Assembly: GCF_001883705.2 (NCBI RefSeq)
Contig: NZ_MDEQ02000012.1
Coordinates: 186,001 to 250,000, forward strand
DNA: 64,000 nucleotides
Direction: 5' to 3'
Source of the DNA: Burkholderia catarinensis
GTDB taxonomy: Bacteria; Pseudomonadota; Gammaproteobacteria; Burkholderiales; Burkholderiaceae
Shown: positions 8,187-16,741 of the stretch, piece after piece
Position numbering within the stretch: position 1 is the stretch's first letter
Layout: every line of letters starts with the position of its first letter
Notes under the pieces: generated by a model
The model's database searches: none
The model's input: only the letters and a program-made list of their open reading frames with translations
Told to the model about the DNA's origin: nothing
Position numbers and translations under genes: made by a program

Positions 8187-9569
8187 TCATCGGAGCGGCA
8201 TGACCGTACGCGTGTTGCTGGCGAGCGCGTCGGCGTGCGTGTCCGCGAGATTTTCCGGCCCGTCGTAGAGACTGTCCGGCAGCGCCCGCACGGGCAGCGT
8301 GATCACGAAGCGTGCGCCGCCGAGCGGCGAATCCTCGAGCCGTACGTCGCCGCCGTGCACCTGCGCGACGCGCCGCACGATCGCGAGCCCGAGCCCGAAG
8401 CCGCCGGTCTGCCGGTCGCGGCTGGAGTCGAGCCGCTGGAACGGCTCGAACACGCGGGCGCGCTCGGCGGCCGGAATGCCGGGGCCGTCGTCGTCGACGC
8501 TCAGCACGAGCGCGCCGGACCTGTCGCCGACAGCGGTCAGCAGGACCTTGCGCGATGCGTAGCGCGCGCCGTTGCGGATCAGGTTCAGCAACGCGCGGGC
8601 GACGAGCTTCGGATCGCACACGTGGGTCGCGGGCGCACCGAGCATCGACACCTCGAGCGTGATCCCGCGATCGGTGATGTCGTTCGCGACGTTGCCGGCG
8701 ACGCTGTCGATCAGCGCATCGACGACGACTTCCATCGGCGCGAGCTGGCTCGCGCCCTGTTCGAGGCGGCCGATCGTCAGCAGCTCGGTGACGAGCTCGT
8801 CGAGTTCGCGCACGTCGCGCCGCAGCGCGTCGCGGCGTTCGCGCATCCGCTCCGTTTCGTCGGGTTCGGCGAGCAGCGCGAGCCCGAATTCGAGCCGCGC
8901 GAGCGGCGTTTTCAATTCATGCGAGATGCCGTGCATCATTTCGCGCTGCTGCTTGATCGACGCCTCGATGCGCCCGGCCATGTCGTTGAACTGCTGCGAC
9001 AGTTCGTAGATGTTCGACTTGCCCGACAGCTTCACGCGCGTCGACAGCATGCCGGCGCCGAATGCGCGTGCGGCGTCGTGCAGCTTGCGCAGGTCGCGCC
9101 AGTGATAGTGAATCCACAGCGCCACCGCGAACAGCGTCGCGATCGCGAGCAGCAGGTACGCATAGATCCTGATGTCGAGGTCCGGCGCCTCGGTCGGTCG
9201 CGCGTGTAGCACCGAGCCGTCCGCGAGCGGCATGTAGTAATCCTTGCCGTTGTAGCTGATCGCGATCCTGCCGGCATCGAGATCGCGCAGCGGCGCGCCG
9301 CTCAGTTGCGCGCGCGCGTCGGCCGTCGACATGAAGCCGAATCCTTCGCGGCCGTGCAGCGCGAGCTCGCGCAGTGCGAGCTCGCGCTGCCCGCCCGGAT
9401 GGCGTTCGAGGTAATCGTTCAGCACGAATGCGTAGGTCGTCAACGAGTCGCGCTGCGCCTGCGCGACGCGCTCGTAGAAGATCCGGTCGAACGACAGCTG
9501 GATGAAGACGATCGACACGGCAACGAACAGGATCACGACGAGGTACAGCCTGATCAATGGGCGGAGCAT
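8187..9569 (-). CDS. Sensor histidine kinase (RstB-like)
   Basis: A 460-residue membrane kinase. TM1 (about 7-25), a periplasmic domain of about 110 residues, TM2 (about 134-155), a HAMP segment and the phosphoacceptor H217 in GISHELKTPLARLEF are followed by the ATPase with a G box DDDGPGIP and FGLGLAIVRR. The start is immediately after the TAA of the response-regulator gene (TAAATG), so the two are co-translated. The signal sensed is unknown. The divergent mipA gene is the obvious candidate target of the pair. Confidence 0.95.
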   Translation of the reverse strand: MLRPLIRLYLVVILFVAVSIVFIQLSFDRIFYERVAQAQRDSLTTYAFVLNDYLERHPGGQRELALRELALHGREGFGFMSTADARAQLSGAPLRDLDAGRIAISYNGKDYYMPLADGSVLHARPTEAPDLDIRIYAYLLLAIATLFAVALWIHYHWRDLRKLHDAARAFGAGMLSTRVKLSGKSNIYELSQQFNDMAGRIEASIKQQREMMHGISHELKTPLARLEFGLALLAEPDETERMRERRDALRRDVRELDELVTELLTIGRLEQGASQLAPMEVVVDALIDSVAGNVANDITDRGITLEVSMLGAPATHVCDPKLVARALLNLIRNGARYASRKVLLTAVGDRSGALVLSVDDDGPGIPAAERARVFEPFQRLDSSRDRQTGGFGLGLAIVRRVAQVHGGDVRLEDSPLGGARFVITLPVRALPDSLYDGPENLADTHADALASNTRTVMPLR

Positions 9570-10295
9570 TTATTCGTCCCACGCGGAAGGGCTGAACAGG
9601 TAGCCGCGGCCCCAGATCGTCTTGATCTTGTGCGGCTCCGACGACGCATCCTCGAAGCGGCGGCGCAGCTTCGAGATGCCGGAATCGACCGAGCGGTCGA
9701 GCCCGTCGAATTCGATCCCGCGCAATTGCTTCAGGATGTCGTCGCGGCTCAGCACGGTGCCGGCCGCGCGCGCGAGGATCAGCAGCAGGTTGAATTCGGC
9801 GGTCTTCAGGTCGACCGGCTCGCCTTGCCAGGTGACGGTTCGGTTCGGCGGCGAGATCGTCAGTTCGCCGAACACGAGCGCGTCGGGCACGGCAACGGGC
9901 GCTACCACCGCGGCCGGTTGCGCGCGGCGCAACAGCGCGCGGGCGCGCGCGACGAGCACGCGCGGCTCGATCGGCTTCGTCACGTAGTCGTCGGCGCCCG
10001 TCTCGAGGCCCGCGACCTGGTCGTACACGTCAGCGCGCGCGGTCATGATCAGCACGGGGATATTGGTGAACCCGCGGATGCGCCGGCAGACTTCCATCCC
10101 GTCGAGATTCGGCAGCATCAGGTCGAGTATCACGAGGGCCGGCTGGTGCTCGCGCACCGCCGCGACGGCGAGGTCGCCGCGCCGCACGACCGTCACCGCG
10201 AATTCATAGCCGTCGAGGTATTCGCGGACGAGCTGCGCGAGGCGATCGTCGTCCTCGATCAGCAGCACACGGTATTTGAGCGGATCTTCGTTCAT
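9570..10295 (-). CDS. OmpR/RstA-type response regulator
   Basis: A 241-residue transcription factor. The receiver domain has acidic residues D15-D17, phosphoacceptor D58 in LVILDLMLPNLDG and the KP pair in DDYVTKPIEP; the C-terminal winged helix includes LKTAEFNLLLILARAAG and ends WGRGYLF. I chose the inner ATG because AGGAG stands at the right distance before it; an upstream in-frame ATG would add ten residues without a ribosome site. It is the first gene of the leftward pair with its kinase and is divergent from mipA. Confidence 0.95.
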   Translation of the reverse strand: MNEDPLKYRVLLIEDDDRLAQLVREYLDGYEFAVTVVRRGDLAVAAVREHQPALVILDLMLPNLDGMEVCRRIRGFTNIPVLIMTARADVYDQVAGLETGADDYVTKPIEPRVLVARARALLRRAQPAAVVAPVAVPDALVFGELTISPPNRTVTWQGEPVDLKTAEFNLLLILARAAGTVLSRDDILKQLRGIEFDGLDRSVDSGISKLRRRFEDASSEPHKIKTIWGRGYLFSPSAWDE

Positions 10296-10400
10296 GAGCT
10301 CCTCGAAATGCGCGCGCCATCTCACCCCCCCCGGCAGGCCGGAGTGCGGCGCGGCACGCGAATTCTATCCGGCGTACCGAAGGCCGGGGGACCGGTACGA

Positions 10401-10460
10401 CAATCTCGAACAATCGAACACAATTGAGCACAGATTCTGCGCAGATTCGGGACAGTCTCG
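10401..10460 (+). promoter_or_regulatory. 10-bp-periodic repeat tract, candidate response-regulator binding region for mipA
   Basis: Three CAAT elements begin at 10401, 10411 and 10421, exactly ten bases apart, followed by the related pieces CAGATTC (10431) and CAGATTC (10442) and then GACAGTC (10451). OmpR-family regulators bind tandem half-sites spaced by one helical turn. The tract is 50-110 bases upstream of mipA and about 105-165 bases from the response-regulator start, so it could serve both genes. Binding is inferred. Confidence 0.4.
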
Positions 10461-10510
10461 GCGCAAGGCGGCACCTAGACTGCGGGCTCCGTCACTCTTA
10501 TCTCAATATT

Positions 10511-11290
10511 GTGCGCCCAATACTCCGCCGCTATCGCTATTGCATGCCGCTCGCCGGCCTGACCCTCGCCGCTGCCGCCCACGCGGAAAACCAGTATTCG
10601 CTGTCGCTCGGCGGCGGTTTTGCCCCGCGCTACCAGGGCAGCAACCAGTATCGCGCCGTCGTCGCGCCGTCGTTTTCGGCGACGTTCGGCAACGGCTTCT
10701 TCATCGACGGCACGCAGGGTGCGGGCTACAAGCTGAACCTGCCGCACGGTGCGTTCGTGTCGGCGGCCGTGAGCTACGACGCGGGCCGCGCGGACGAGAA
10801 CCGTTTCGACCTGCCGGGCTCCGACTACCTGAAGGGGATGGGCCGGATTCCGGGCTCGGTGCTCGTCGGCGTGCGTGCGGGCGTGCAGTTGCTCGATGGC
10901 GGCGAACTGAGCGTCGCCATCGATGCGCCGGTCACGCATACGTCGCGCGGCTTGTCCGGCCATGTCGATCTCGCGGTGCCGGTATTCAAGGCCGGCCACC
11001 ACGATATTGTCGTGACCGGCAGCGTGCATGCCGGCACGGGACGCTACATGCAGACGTTCTACGGCGTGACCGATGCGCAGTCGGCGGCGAGCGGATTCAG
11101 GCCGTATTCGACGAGCGGCGGGGTCGACAGCGCAACGCTGTCGCTCGCGTGGAACTGGGGCGTGTCGAGGCACTGGTCGGTGCATGCGAACAGCGGCTTC
11201 ACGCGGCTGCTCGGACGCTACGGCGACAGCCCGATCGTCCAGACGCGCAGCAACTACTACGCAATGGCCGGCGTGACCTACAAGTTCTGA
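10511..11290 (+). CDS. mipA: MipA/OmpV family outer-membrane protein
   Basis: An outer-membrane beta-barrel of about 259 residues. Family features are the mature start ENQYSLSLGGGFAPRYQGS, alternating strands throughout and the end NYYAMAGVTYKF. I chose GTG at 10511 because it gives a compact signal peptide (RRYRYC, a short hydrophobic core and AHAE); a TTG at 10424 would add 29 residues unlike a leader. E. coli MipA scaffolds a murein synthase and hydrolase, while other family members respond to metals or antibiotics. The divergent two-component pair probably controls it. Confidence 0.85.
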   Translation: MRPILRRYRYCMPLAGLTLAAAAHAENQYSLSLGGGFAPRYQGSNQYRAVVAPSFSATFGNGFFIDGTQGAGYKLNLPHGAFVSAAVSYDAGRADENRFDLPGSDYLKGMGRIPGSVLVGVRAGVQLLDGGELSVAIDAPVTHTSRGLSGHVDLAVPVFKAGHHDIVVTGSVHAGTGRYMQTFYGVTDAQSAASGFRPYSTSGGVDSATLSLAWNWGVSRHWSVHANSGFTRLLGRYGDSPIVQTRSNYYAMAGVTYKF

Positions 11291-11568
11291 ACGGATCGCC
11301 GATGTGGGCCGGGGCGCGCACGATGCGTCGGCGTCGGCGTCGCGCCGTCGCTGCGAACCGCGTGCGGTAACATGCGGGCGGGTTCGGCATCAGGCCGGGC
11401 CTGCGACACCGTGCGCCGAGGCGGCTCGGTCGGGTCGCGAAAGGCCGCGATTCGCTGGCCGGCTTCATCAGGAAACGGCCGGCGGTGTGCGGAACCGATC
11501 ACGCATGCGACGCCCGGTCGTGCACGAATGCCGCACATGGAGCGCCGGGCCGCGACAGGGAGAAACCG

Positions 11569-11904
11569 ATGAAGAACACGATCGCGATGCTCGTTGCACT
11601 CGTTGCGAGCGCAACATTTGCAGGATGTGTCGACATGAACACGAAGCACCCCAACGCCACCGCGGGCGGCGCGACGACGATCCCCGCGCAGCCGGGCGCC
11701 GTGCAGGCGTGCAAGGCGGACGCCGCGCCGGACGACGCGCTGATCGGCAATACCGAGGCCGATGCGGCCGCGCTGCTCGACGGCTGCCTGTGGCGCGTGC
11801 TCGAGCGCGACGGCAAGTCGTTGCCGGGCACGATGGACTATCGCCAGGAGCGCCGCGACCTCGGCATTCGCGACGGCAAGGTGATCTGGGTGCGGCGCGG
11901 GTGA
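11569..11904 (+). CDS. Lipoprotein resembling the I78 peptidase-inhibitor family
   Basis: A 111-residue exported protein. MKNTIAMLVALVASATFAGC gives a lipobox-like cleavage site with the cysteine at 20. After a low-complexity linker the domain CKADAAPDDALIGNTEADAA, then TMDYRQERRDLGIRDGKVIW, matches the small I78 inhibitor fold, whose members block serine proteases. The family usually ends in a Cys-Gly pair that closes a disulfide; here the last residues are RRG, so that bond is missing. An AGGGAGA ribosome site precedes the ATG. Inhibitory function is inferred from the fold. Confidence 0.7.
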   Translation: MKNTIAMLVALVASATFAGCVDMNTKHPNATAGGATTIPAQPGAVQACKADAAPDDALIGNTEADAAALLDGCLWRVLERDGKSLPGTMDYRQERRDLGIRDGKVIWVRRG

Positions 11905-11934
11905 GGGCGTGTGCCGGTGTGACGCGCCGGCGCG

Positions 11935-13134
11935 TTACTTCGAGATGTACCACAGCGCGTCGGTGCTGACGCGCGAAGGCCGGGCGGCCGCAGCCGGCGC
12001 TTGAGCCGGCGCGGGCGGCGGCGTGTTCGACGTGACGGCCGTCGGCAGCGTGGCGGGAATATTCGCCGTCGATGGCGAGGCCGCCGCCGTTCCCGACGTC
12101 GACGGCGTATTCAGGTACCACAGCGCATCGGCCGATGCCGTGTTTTTTGCCGTTGTATTGGTTGCCGCATTGGCCGACTTCTTTGATGCCGCAGCCGCAG
12201 CCGTCGCGGTGCCCGCCGTACCGGCCTGCGCGGTCATGCCCGCGCTGCCGGCCGCGCCGCGCTGCGCGCGCGCCTCGAACGGCCCGAGCTGGAAGATTAA
12301 CGTTTGCGCGGGACGCGTCAGCACGGCATACGGAAACTGCAGCTCCCACGACATCAGCACGCGCCCGGCCGACGTCTCGGTGAAGATCGCCGGCATGTGC
12401 TTCATGTCGCTGAACTGCACGTAAATCCGCGCACCGTCGTCGAACACCTGGGTCGGCTTCGCCTGGTCGGCACCCGTGACCGTCCATCCGAAGTTGTACG
12501 TGCCGGCCGGGCCGGCAGGGCCGCCCTGCGGTGGTGGCGGGGGCGGGGCCGGCGATACCGTGCGCGGGCGCGTGACCGGCGGCGCCGAGACGCTCAGGCT
12601 CGAGAACGGGTTGTACGTCTGTGCCTGTTGCGGCGGCGTAAAGGAGGGTGGAAGGATAGGCATGGGAGTATCCGGCGAATCCGGCATGGTCCGGATTGCA
12701 TCATAGACCTTGCGCGCATACGCGAGGCGCTTGTCGGGCGACGCGGAGTTGTACGCGCCGATCGCGTTCCAGTTGGCGCCGAGCTGGCGGATGTTCTGCG
12801 ACAGGATCCACGCGCCGACATACGCGTTCGTGCACGGGTCGAACAGGCTTTCCCGCGTGATGCCCTCGCGCGCGAGCGTCGGCAGCCACGTGCTGTTGAT
12901 CTGCATCAGGCCGATGTCGACCGTGCCGTTGGTATTCGTGTTGATCGCGTTCGGATTCATCCCCGATTCGACTTGCGCGATGCCGCGCATCAGGCTGACG
13001 CTCACATGCTGGAACGTGGCCGCGTCGTCGAGGCAATCGGCCTGCGCGACGCCGTGCAGCACGCACGACAGCGCCATCGTCGAGGCGATTTTCAGCGTTT
13101 CGCGGCTGATCGAACGGGTTGTATGACGCGGCAT
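11935..13134 (-). CDS. Orphan lytic transglycosylase fused to a VirB9/TrbG-like domain
   Basis: A 399-residue exported protein with two modules. After a signal peptide (1-32), residues 33-150 are an SLT domain with catalytic E56 in IAQVESGMNPNAIN, plus VDIGLMQINSTWL and IGAYNSA, like the VirB1, TrbN and BfpH group. A proline-rich linker (about 155-210) leads to residues 211-290, where FDDGARIYVQF and PAIFTET resemble the beta-sandwich start of VirB9/TrbG proteins. The Ala/Thr/Pro-rich tail holds two copies of DALWY (336-340 and 392-396). No type IV secretion or pilus gene is nearby. It probably cuts peptidoglycan for an envelope machine encoded elsewhere; that is inference. Confidence 0.8.
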   Translation of the reverse strand: MPRHTTRSISRETLKIASTMALSCVLHGVAQADCLDDAATFQHVSVSLMRGIAQVESGMNPNAINTNTNGTVDIGLMQINSTWLPTLAREGITRESLFDPCTNAYVGAWILSQNIRQLGANWNAIGAYNSASPDKRLAYARKVYDAIRTMPDSPDTPMPILPPSFTPPQQAQTYNPFSSLSVSAPPVTRPRTVSPAPPPPPPQGGPAGPAGTYNFGWTVTGADQAKPTQVFDDGARIYVQFSDMKHMPAIFTETSAGRVLMSWELQFPYAVLTRPAQTLIFQLGPFEARAQRGAAGSAGMTAQAGTAGTATAAAAASKKSANAATNTTAKNTASADALWYLNTPSTSGTAAASPSTANIPATLPTAVTSNTPPPAPAQAPAAAARPSRVSTDALWYISK

Positions 13135-13532
13135 GGCAGGATGGGGCGGAATCCGGCCGCCCGGTGCAAGGAAATGACGAGAGACGCGAAGTGTGCCATA
13201 GCAAGCAGACAAATGGCTCGCGTCAAACTTTCCTTTGCATTTGCCCATGCGTTCGCCACGCATTTTTATCGCGTCGGTTCCCGGCTCGCAACGATGCCTG
13301 ATCGGTAAAAATGGCCGGCATTTTGGGTGAATGCCAATAGGAGGGCGGCGGCCTGAACCTGACGTATTACGTCAGTCGCGCGGTGAAATCGGCGATCAAT
13401 GAAGCGAAACGGACATCGCCAGGCGGCCATTGGCCGGGCGAAAGCGAGCGACAAAAAGCAACGGCGGCCGAAGCCGCCGTGTGCGCCATGCGGATTCGAC
13501 CGGCCGCGTGCCGCGCAGCCGGCCGTATCGCA
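13135..13532. other. Intergenic region upstream of the transglycosylase gene
   Basis: Holds the leftward promoter region of the transglycosylase gene and, nearer the porin, the porin terminator listed separately. No coding frame with protein-like composition was found in the remaining sequence. Confidence 0.6.
13452..13480 (-). terminator. Rho-independent terminator of the porin gene
   Basis: Read leftward, ACGGCGGC, a TTCG tetraloop and GCCGCCGT form a perfect eight-base-pair stem followed at once by a T-rich run (TGCTTTTTGT). It lies about 50 bases after the porin stop codon. The UUCG loop is among the most stable tetraloops, so this is a strong terminator. Confidence 0.88.
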
Positions 13533-14693
13533 TCAGAAGCGGTGACGCAGGCCGAGGTTGACCATCGTCTGCGAGCTCGTGCCCGCATAGCCGTACGAAC
13601 CGATCGACGCCTGCGCGGCCATCGAGCCGCCGTTGCCGTCGCCGGTCTGGCCGCTCGCGTGCTGGTACGCGGCGGTCAGGTAGACGTCGGTGCGCTTCGA
13701 CAGGTTGTAGTCGGCGCCGGCCGATACCTGGTGATAGGTCGCCGACGTGTCGCCGCCCGAGCGCGTGTAGCTGTAGCCGACGCCGACCAGCAGCCCATTC
13801 GTCGCCTGGTAGTTCACGAAGCCTTGCCCCGTGTTGTAGTGCTCGTTCGAACCGAACGCCGAGCTTGCGTCGCGGCGGTACTGCGCGTTGCTGTAGCCGA
13901 GGCCGAACGTGAACGGGCCGGCCACATACTGGCCCGCGATGCGTGCGATGCCGATCGAGTGCGCGCTCGCATAGCCGTTGTTGATCGGGCCGTCGAACGT
14001 GCCGTCCGATGAGCTGGTCCAGCCGCTGCGCAGGCCGTTCGACGCGGGGCTGTTGGTCGCGTGGAAGTAGCCGCCCGCGACGCTGAACGGCCCGTTGTTG
14101 TACGACACGGCGGCCGAGTACGACTGCGCGGCGCCGGTGCTGCCGGCAATGCCGCCGAACGAATACATCGTCGAGAACTGCAGGCCCGAATAGACGGCCG
14201 ACGTGTACTTCACCGCGTTGTCGACGCGGAAGCTGTTGTCGTAGTTGTCGACGTCGCCCGGCGTCGCGAATGCGCTGCCAAGATAGTTGTCGGCCGTGAT
14301 GCCCTGGACGAGATCGACGAGCGGATCGTACTGGCGGCCGAACGTGAGCGTGCCGTAGCGGTCGCTCGTCAGGCCGACGAAGGCCTGCCGGCCGAACATG
14401 CGGCCGCCCTGGCCCTGGCGGCCGTTGCTCGGGTCGAAGCCGTTCTCGAGCTGGAACAACGCCTTCAGCCCGCCACCGAGATCCTCGGTGCCTTTCACGC
14501 CCCAGCGGCTGCCGGCCAGGTTGCCCGCGCTGCTGTTGCCGAGCATCCACGCGTTGTCCTTGCCCTGCGCATGGTTCACGTAAGTGATCGACGTGTCGAT
14601 CACGCCGTACAGCGTGACGCTCGACTGCGCATGCGCGGCGGGTATCGCCGCGATCGACGCGACGGAAATCAGCGAGAGGGTCGTGCGTTTCAT
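13533..14693 (-). CDS. General porin (Burkholderia OmpC-type)
   Basis: A 386-residue trimeric outer-membrane porin. The signal peptide ends PAAHAQ, the mature protein starts SSVTLYGVIDTSITYV, and RWGVKGTEDLGGGLKALFQL and FGRQAFVGLTSDRYGTLTFG are hallmark strands. It ends VNLGLRHRF with the terminal aromatic residue needed for outer-membrane assembly. Two ATGs are six bases apart; the inner one is chosen because AGGAG then sits six bases away, whereas it would touch the outer one. It is a single-gene unit with its own terminator. Confidence 0.95.
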   Translation of the reverse strand: MKRTTLSLISVASIAAIPAAHAQSSVTLYGVIDTSITYVNHAQGKDNAWMLGNSSAGNLAGSRWGVKGTEDLGGGLKALFQLENGFDPSNGRQGQGGRMFGRQAFVGLTSDRYGTLTFGRQYDPLVDLVQGITADNYLGSAFATPGDVDNYDNSFRVDNAVKYTSAVYSGLQFSTMYSFGGIAGSTGAAQSYSAAVSYNNGPFSVAGGYFHATNSPASNGLRSGWTSSSDGTFDGPINNGYASAHSIGIARIAGQYVAGPFTFGLGYSNAQYRRDASSAFGSNEHYNTGQGFVNYQATNGLLVGVGYSYTRSGGDTSATYHQVSAGADYNLSKRTDVYLTAAYQHASGQTGDGNGGSMAAQASIGSYGYAGTSSQTMVNLGLRHRF

Positions 14694-15187
14694 TTTCATC
14701 TCCTGCGCGTGGGCTGGTGTTCGTGATCCGGAATGGCAGGAGACTACACAGCCGGAATAAAACGGCAAAAACGAAATTCTCCTTTGTGGCCTGACGCAGA
14801 CAGGGATGTCCTTCGAAATTCATCTTTGAGGGATTTGAATTATTGTGAATTGCGTATCAATGGGTTGTCGTTTCGCGATTTCGCCATTACGTTTTACATA
14901 TCCCGTGACAATTTCGGGTGATTTTCGGGGGAATGACGGTCATCCGGATATTGTTATTGATTCGTCAATTAATTATTGAATGAATTGAATTGGCCGGGCT
15001 GCAATGAATGTGTTAACGACGCGCTGCTCGCATTCGGCGCAGGCATGGAGGCTTGCGCCATCCGTCTCCGTCTCGCTGCCGCCGCGTGCGACGCCGCACC
15101 GAAACCCCGGCCGGTCGCCCGCTTTTGTATATAATAATCATTCTCATTTACAAAATTGCCGACGCGCGCGCACCCCGGAACCCGGCC
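14694..15187. other. AT-rich intergenic region between the porin and the sigma-factor gene
   Basis: About 490 bases between divergent genes. The stretch 14820-15000 is much richer in A and T than the surroundings, which suits porin promoter and upstream-element sequences. The Fur box listed separately lies near the right end. No convincing small gene was seen. Confidence 0.6.
15129..15150 (+). promoter_or_regulatory. Fur box upstream of the FecI-like sigma gene
   Basis: The stretch ATAATAATCATTCTCATTT (15131-15149) fits the proteobacterial Fur consensus GATAATGATAATCATTATC at most positions. It is about 40 bases before the sigma-factor ATG, overlapping the likely promoter. Under iron sufficiency Fur should repress the sigma gene and hence the receptor downstream. 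Confidence 0.85.
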
Positions 15188-15697
15188 ATGTCCGCTGACA
15201 AGCTGTCTCTCCATCGAGAAATCGACGCCCTCTATGCCGGCCACCATGCGTGGCTGCGCGGCTGGCTGAGCCGGAAGCTCGGTTGCGCGCACCGCGCGGC
15301 CGACCTCACGCACGACACGTTCATGCGCCTGCTCGCGCGCGACGAGCCGATCGGCGCCGATGAGCCGCGCGCGTTCCTGACGACGGTCGCGCAGCGCGTG
15401 CTGAGCAACCACTGGCGGCGCGAGCAGATCGAGCGCGCGTATCTCGACGTGCTGGCACAGCGCCCCGAAGCGTATGCGCCGTCGCCGGAGGAGCGGGCCG
15501 CCGTGCTCGAGACGCTGCTCGAAATCGACCGGCTGCTCGACGGCCTGCCGCTCGCGGCGAAGCGTGCGTTCCTGCTCGCGCAGCTCGACGGGCTCACGCA
15601 GGCCGAGATCGCGCGCGAACTCGGCGTGTCGCTCGCGACGGTGAAGCGCTATCTCGTGAAGGCCGGCACGCAGTGCTTCTTCGCGATGGCGGCCTGA
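15188..15697 (+). CDS. FecI-like ECF sigma factor (iron starvation type)
   Basis: A 169-residue ECF sigma factor. Region 2 includes AADLTHDTFMRLLARDE and AFLTTVAQRVLSNHWRRE; region 4 includes LDGLTQAEIARELGVSLATV. This is the FecI subgroup, activated by a transducing TonB receptor through a FecR partner, both of which follow directly. The start is the ATG behind the Fur box; an upstream extension is not protein-like. It should direct transcription of the receptor gene at 16742. The stop is three bases before the FecR ATG. Confidence 0.95.
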   Translation: MSADKLSLHREIDALYAGHHAWLRGWLSRKLGCAHRAADLTHDTFMRLLARDEPIGADEPRAFLTTVAQRVLSNHWRREQIERAYLDVLAQRPEAYAPSPEERAAVLETLLEIDRLLDGLPLAAKRAFLLAQLDGLTQAEIARELGVSLATVKRYLVKAGTQCFFAMAA

Positions 15698-15700
15698 CCG

Positions 15701-16687
15701 ATGGCCGCCCCGGGAGCACCGGCAGTGCCGCCGCACGTCGCACGTCGCGCGGTCGAATGGTGGGTCGACCGGCAGTCCGGCCGCACGGACGACGCGTTCG
15801 CCGCCGCGCTCGCGCGCTGGCGTGCGGAGGATCCGGCGCACGACGCCGCGTGGCGTCATATCGAAATGGTGCAGGGCCGGTTCGGCCGGCTGGCGGCCGG
15901 GCTCGACACGCAGGCCGCGCACGCGGCGCTGTTGCCGGCGCGGGCGGGCCGCCGCCGCGCGGCCGTGAAGACGCTGGCCGTGCTGCTGTTCGCGGGCGGC
16001 GCCGCATGGATGGCCGAACCCGCGCGGCGCGCGGCGATCTGGCCGGCCGACCTGCGAACGGCGGTCGGCGAGCGGCGCACGGTGATGCTCGCGGATCGCA
16101 CGGTCGTCGTGCTCGATACCGATACCGCGCTCGACGTGCGCTTCGACGGTACGGCGCGCCGCCTGCGCCTGCTGCGCGGCACGATCATGGTGACGAGCGG
16201 CCATGACGATCGCGTGCCCGTGCGGCCGCTCGTCGTCGCGACCGCGCAAGGCGAACTGCAGCCGCTCGGTACGCGCTTCGCGGTACGGCAGCGCGACGGC
16301 GCGACGCGCGTCGAGGTGTTCGCCGGCGCGGTGCGCGTGCAGCCGGTCGACGCGACGGCAGGCACGCGCGTGATCGCGGCCGGAGAGGGCGCGGATTTCA
16401 CACGCGACGCGCTCGGCGCGCCGGCCCCGCTCGATGCGTATGCGGCCGCGTGGACGGGCGGCATGCTCGTCGCGTCGCGCATGCGGCTGGCCGACCTCGT
16501 CGCCGAGCTCGACCGTTATCGCCGCGGCAACCTGCGCTGCGATGCGGCCGTGGCCGACCTGCGCGTGTCGGGCACCTATCCGCTCGACGATCCCGCGCGC
16601 GTGCTCGATACGCTGAAGGCGACGCTGCCGATCGACGTCGACTACCTGACGCGCTACTGGGCGACGGTCGTGCCGGCCCGTTTGTGA
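15701..16687 (+). CDS. FecR-like anti-sigma/sigma regulator
   Basis: A 328-residue inner-membrane regulator that relays the receptor signal to the sigma factor. The N-terminal cytoplasmic part has the expected WWVDRQSGRTDDAFAAALARW motif, a single hydrophobic segment lies near residue 90 (TLAVLLFAGGAAWMA), and the periplasmic FecR domain includes GERRTVMLADRTVVVLDT and LGTRFAVRQRDGATRVEVF. The C-terminal STN-contacting part contains VAELDRYRRGNLRCDA. It is the second gene of a fecI-fecR-fecA style cassette, separated from the sigma gene by three bases. Confidence 0.95.
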   Translation: MAAPGAPAVPPHVARRAVEWWVDRQSGRTDDAFAAALARWRAEDPAHDAAWRHIEMVQGRFGRLAAGLDTQAAHAALLPARAGRRRAAVKTLAVLLFAGGAAWMAEPARRAAIWPADLRTAVGERRTVMLADRTVVVLDTDTALDVRFDGTARRLRLLRGTIMVTSGHDDRVPVRPLVVATAQGELQPLGTRFAVRQRDGATRVEVFAGAVRVQPVDATAGTRVIAAGEGADFTRDALGAPAPLDAYAAAWTGGMLVASRMRLADLVAELDRYRRGNLRCDAAVADLRVSGTYPLDDPARVLDTLKATLPIDVDYLTRYWATVVPARL

Positions 16688-16741
16688 GCATGTCGAAAAA
16701 ATTTTCCGCCGACCTGAGCTGTTTCTCGAGGTTCGCGTGAC

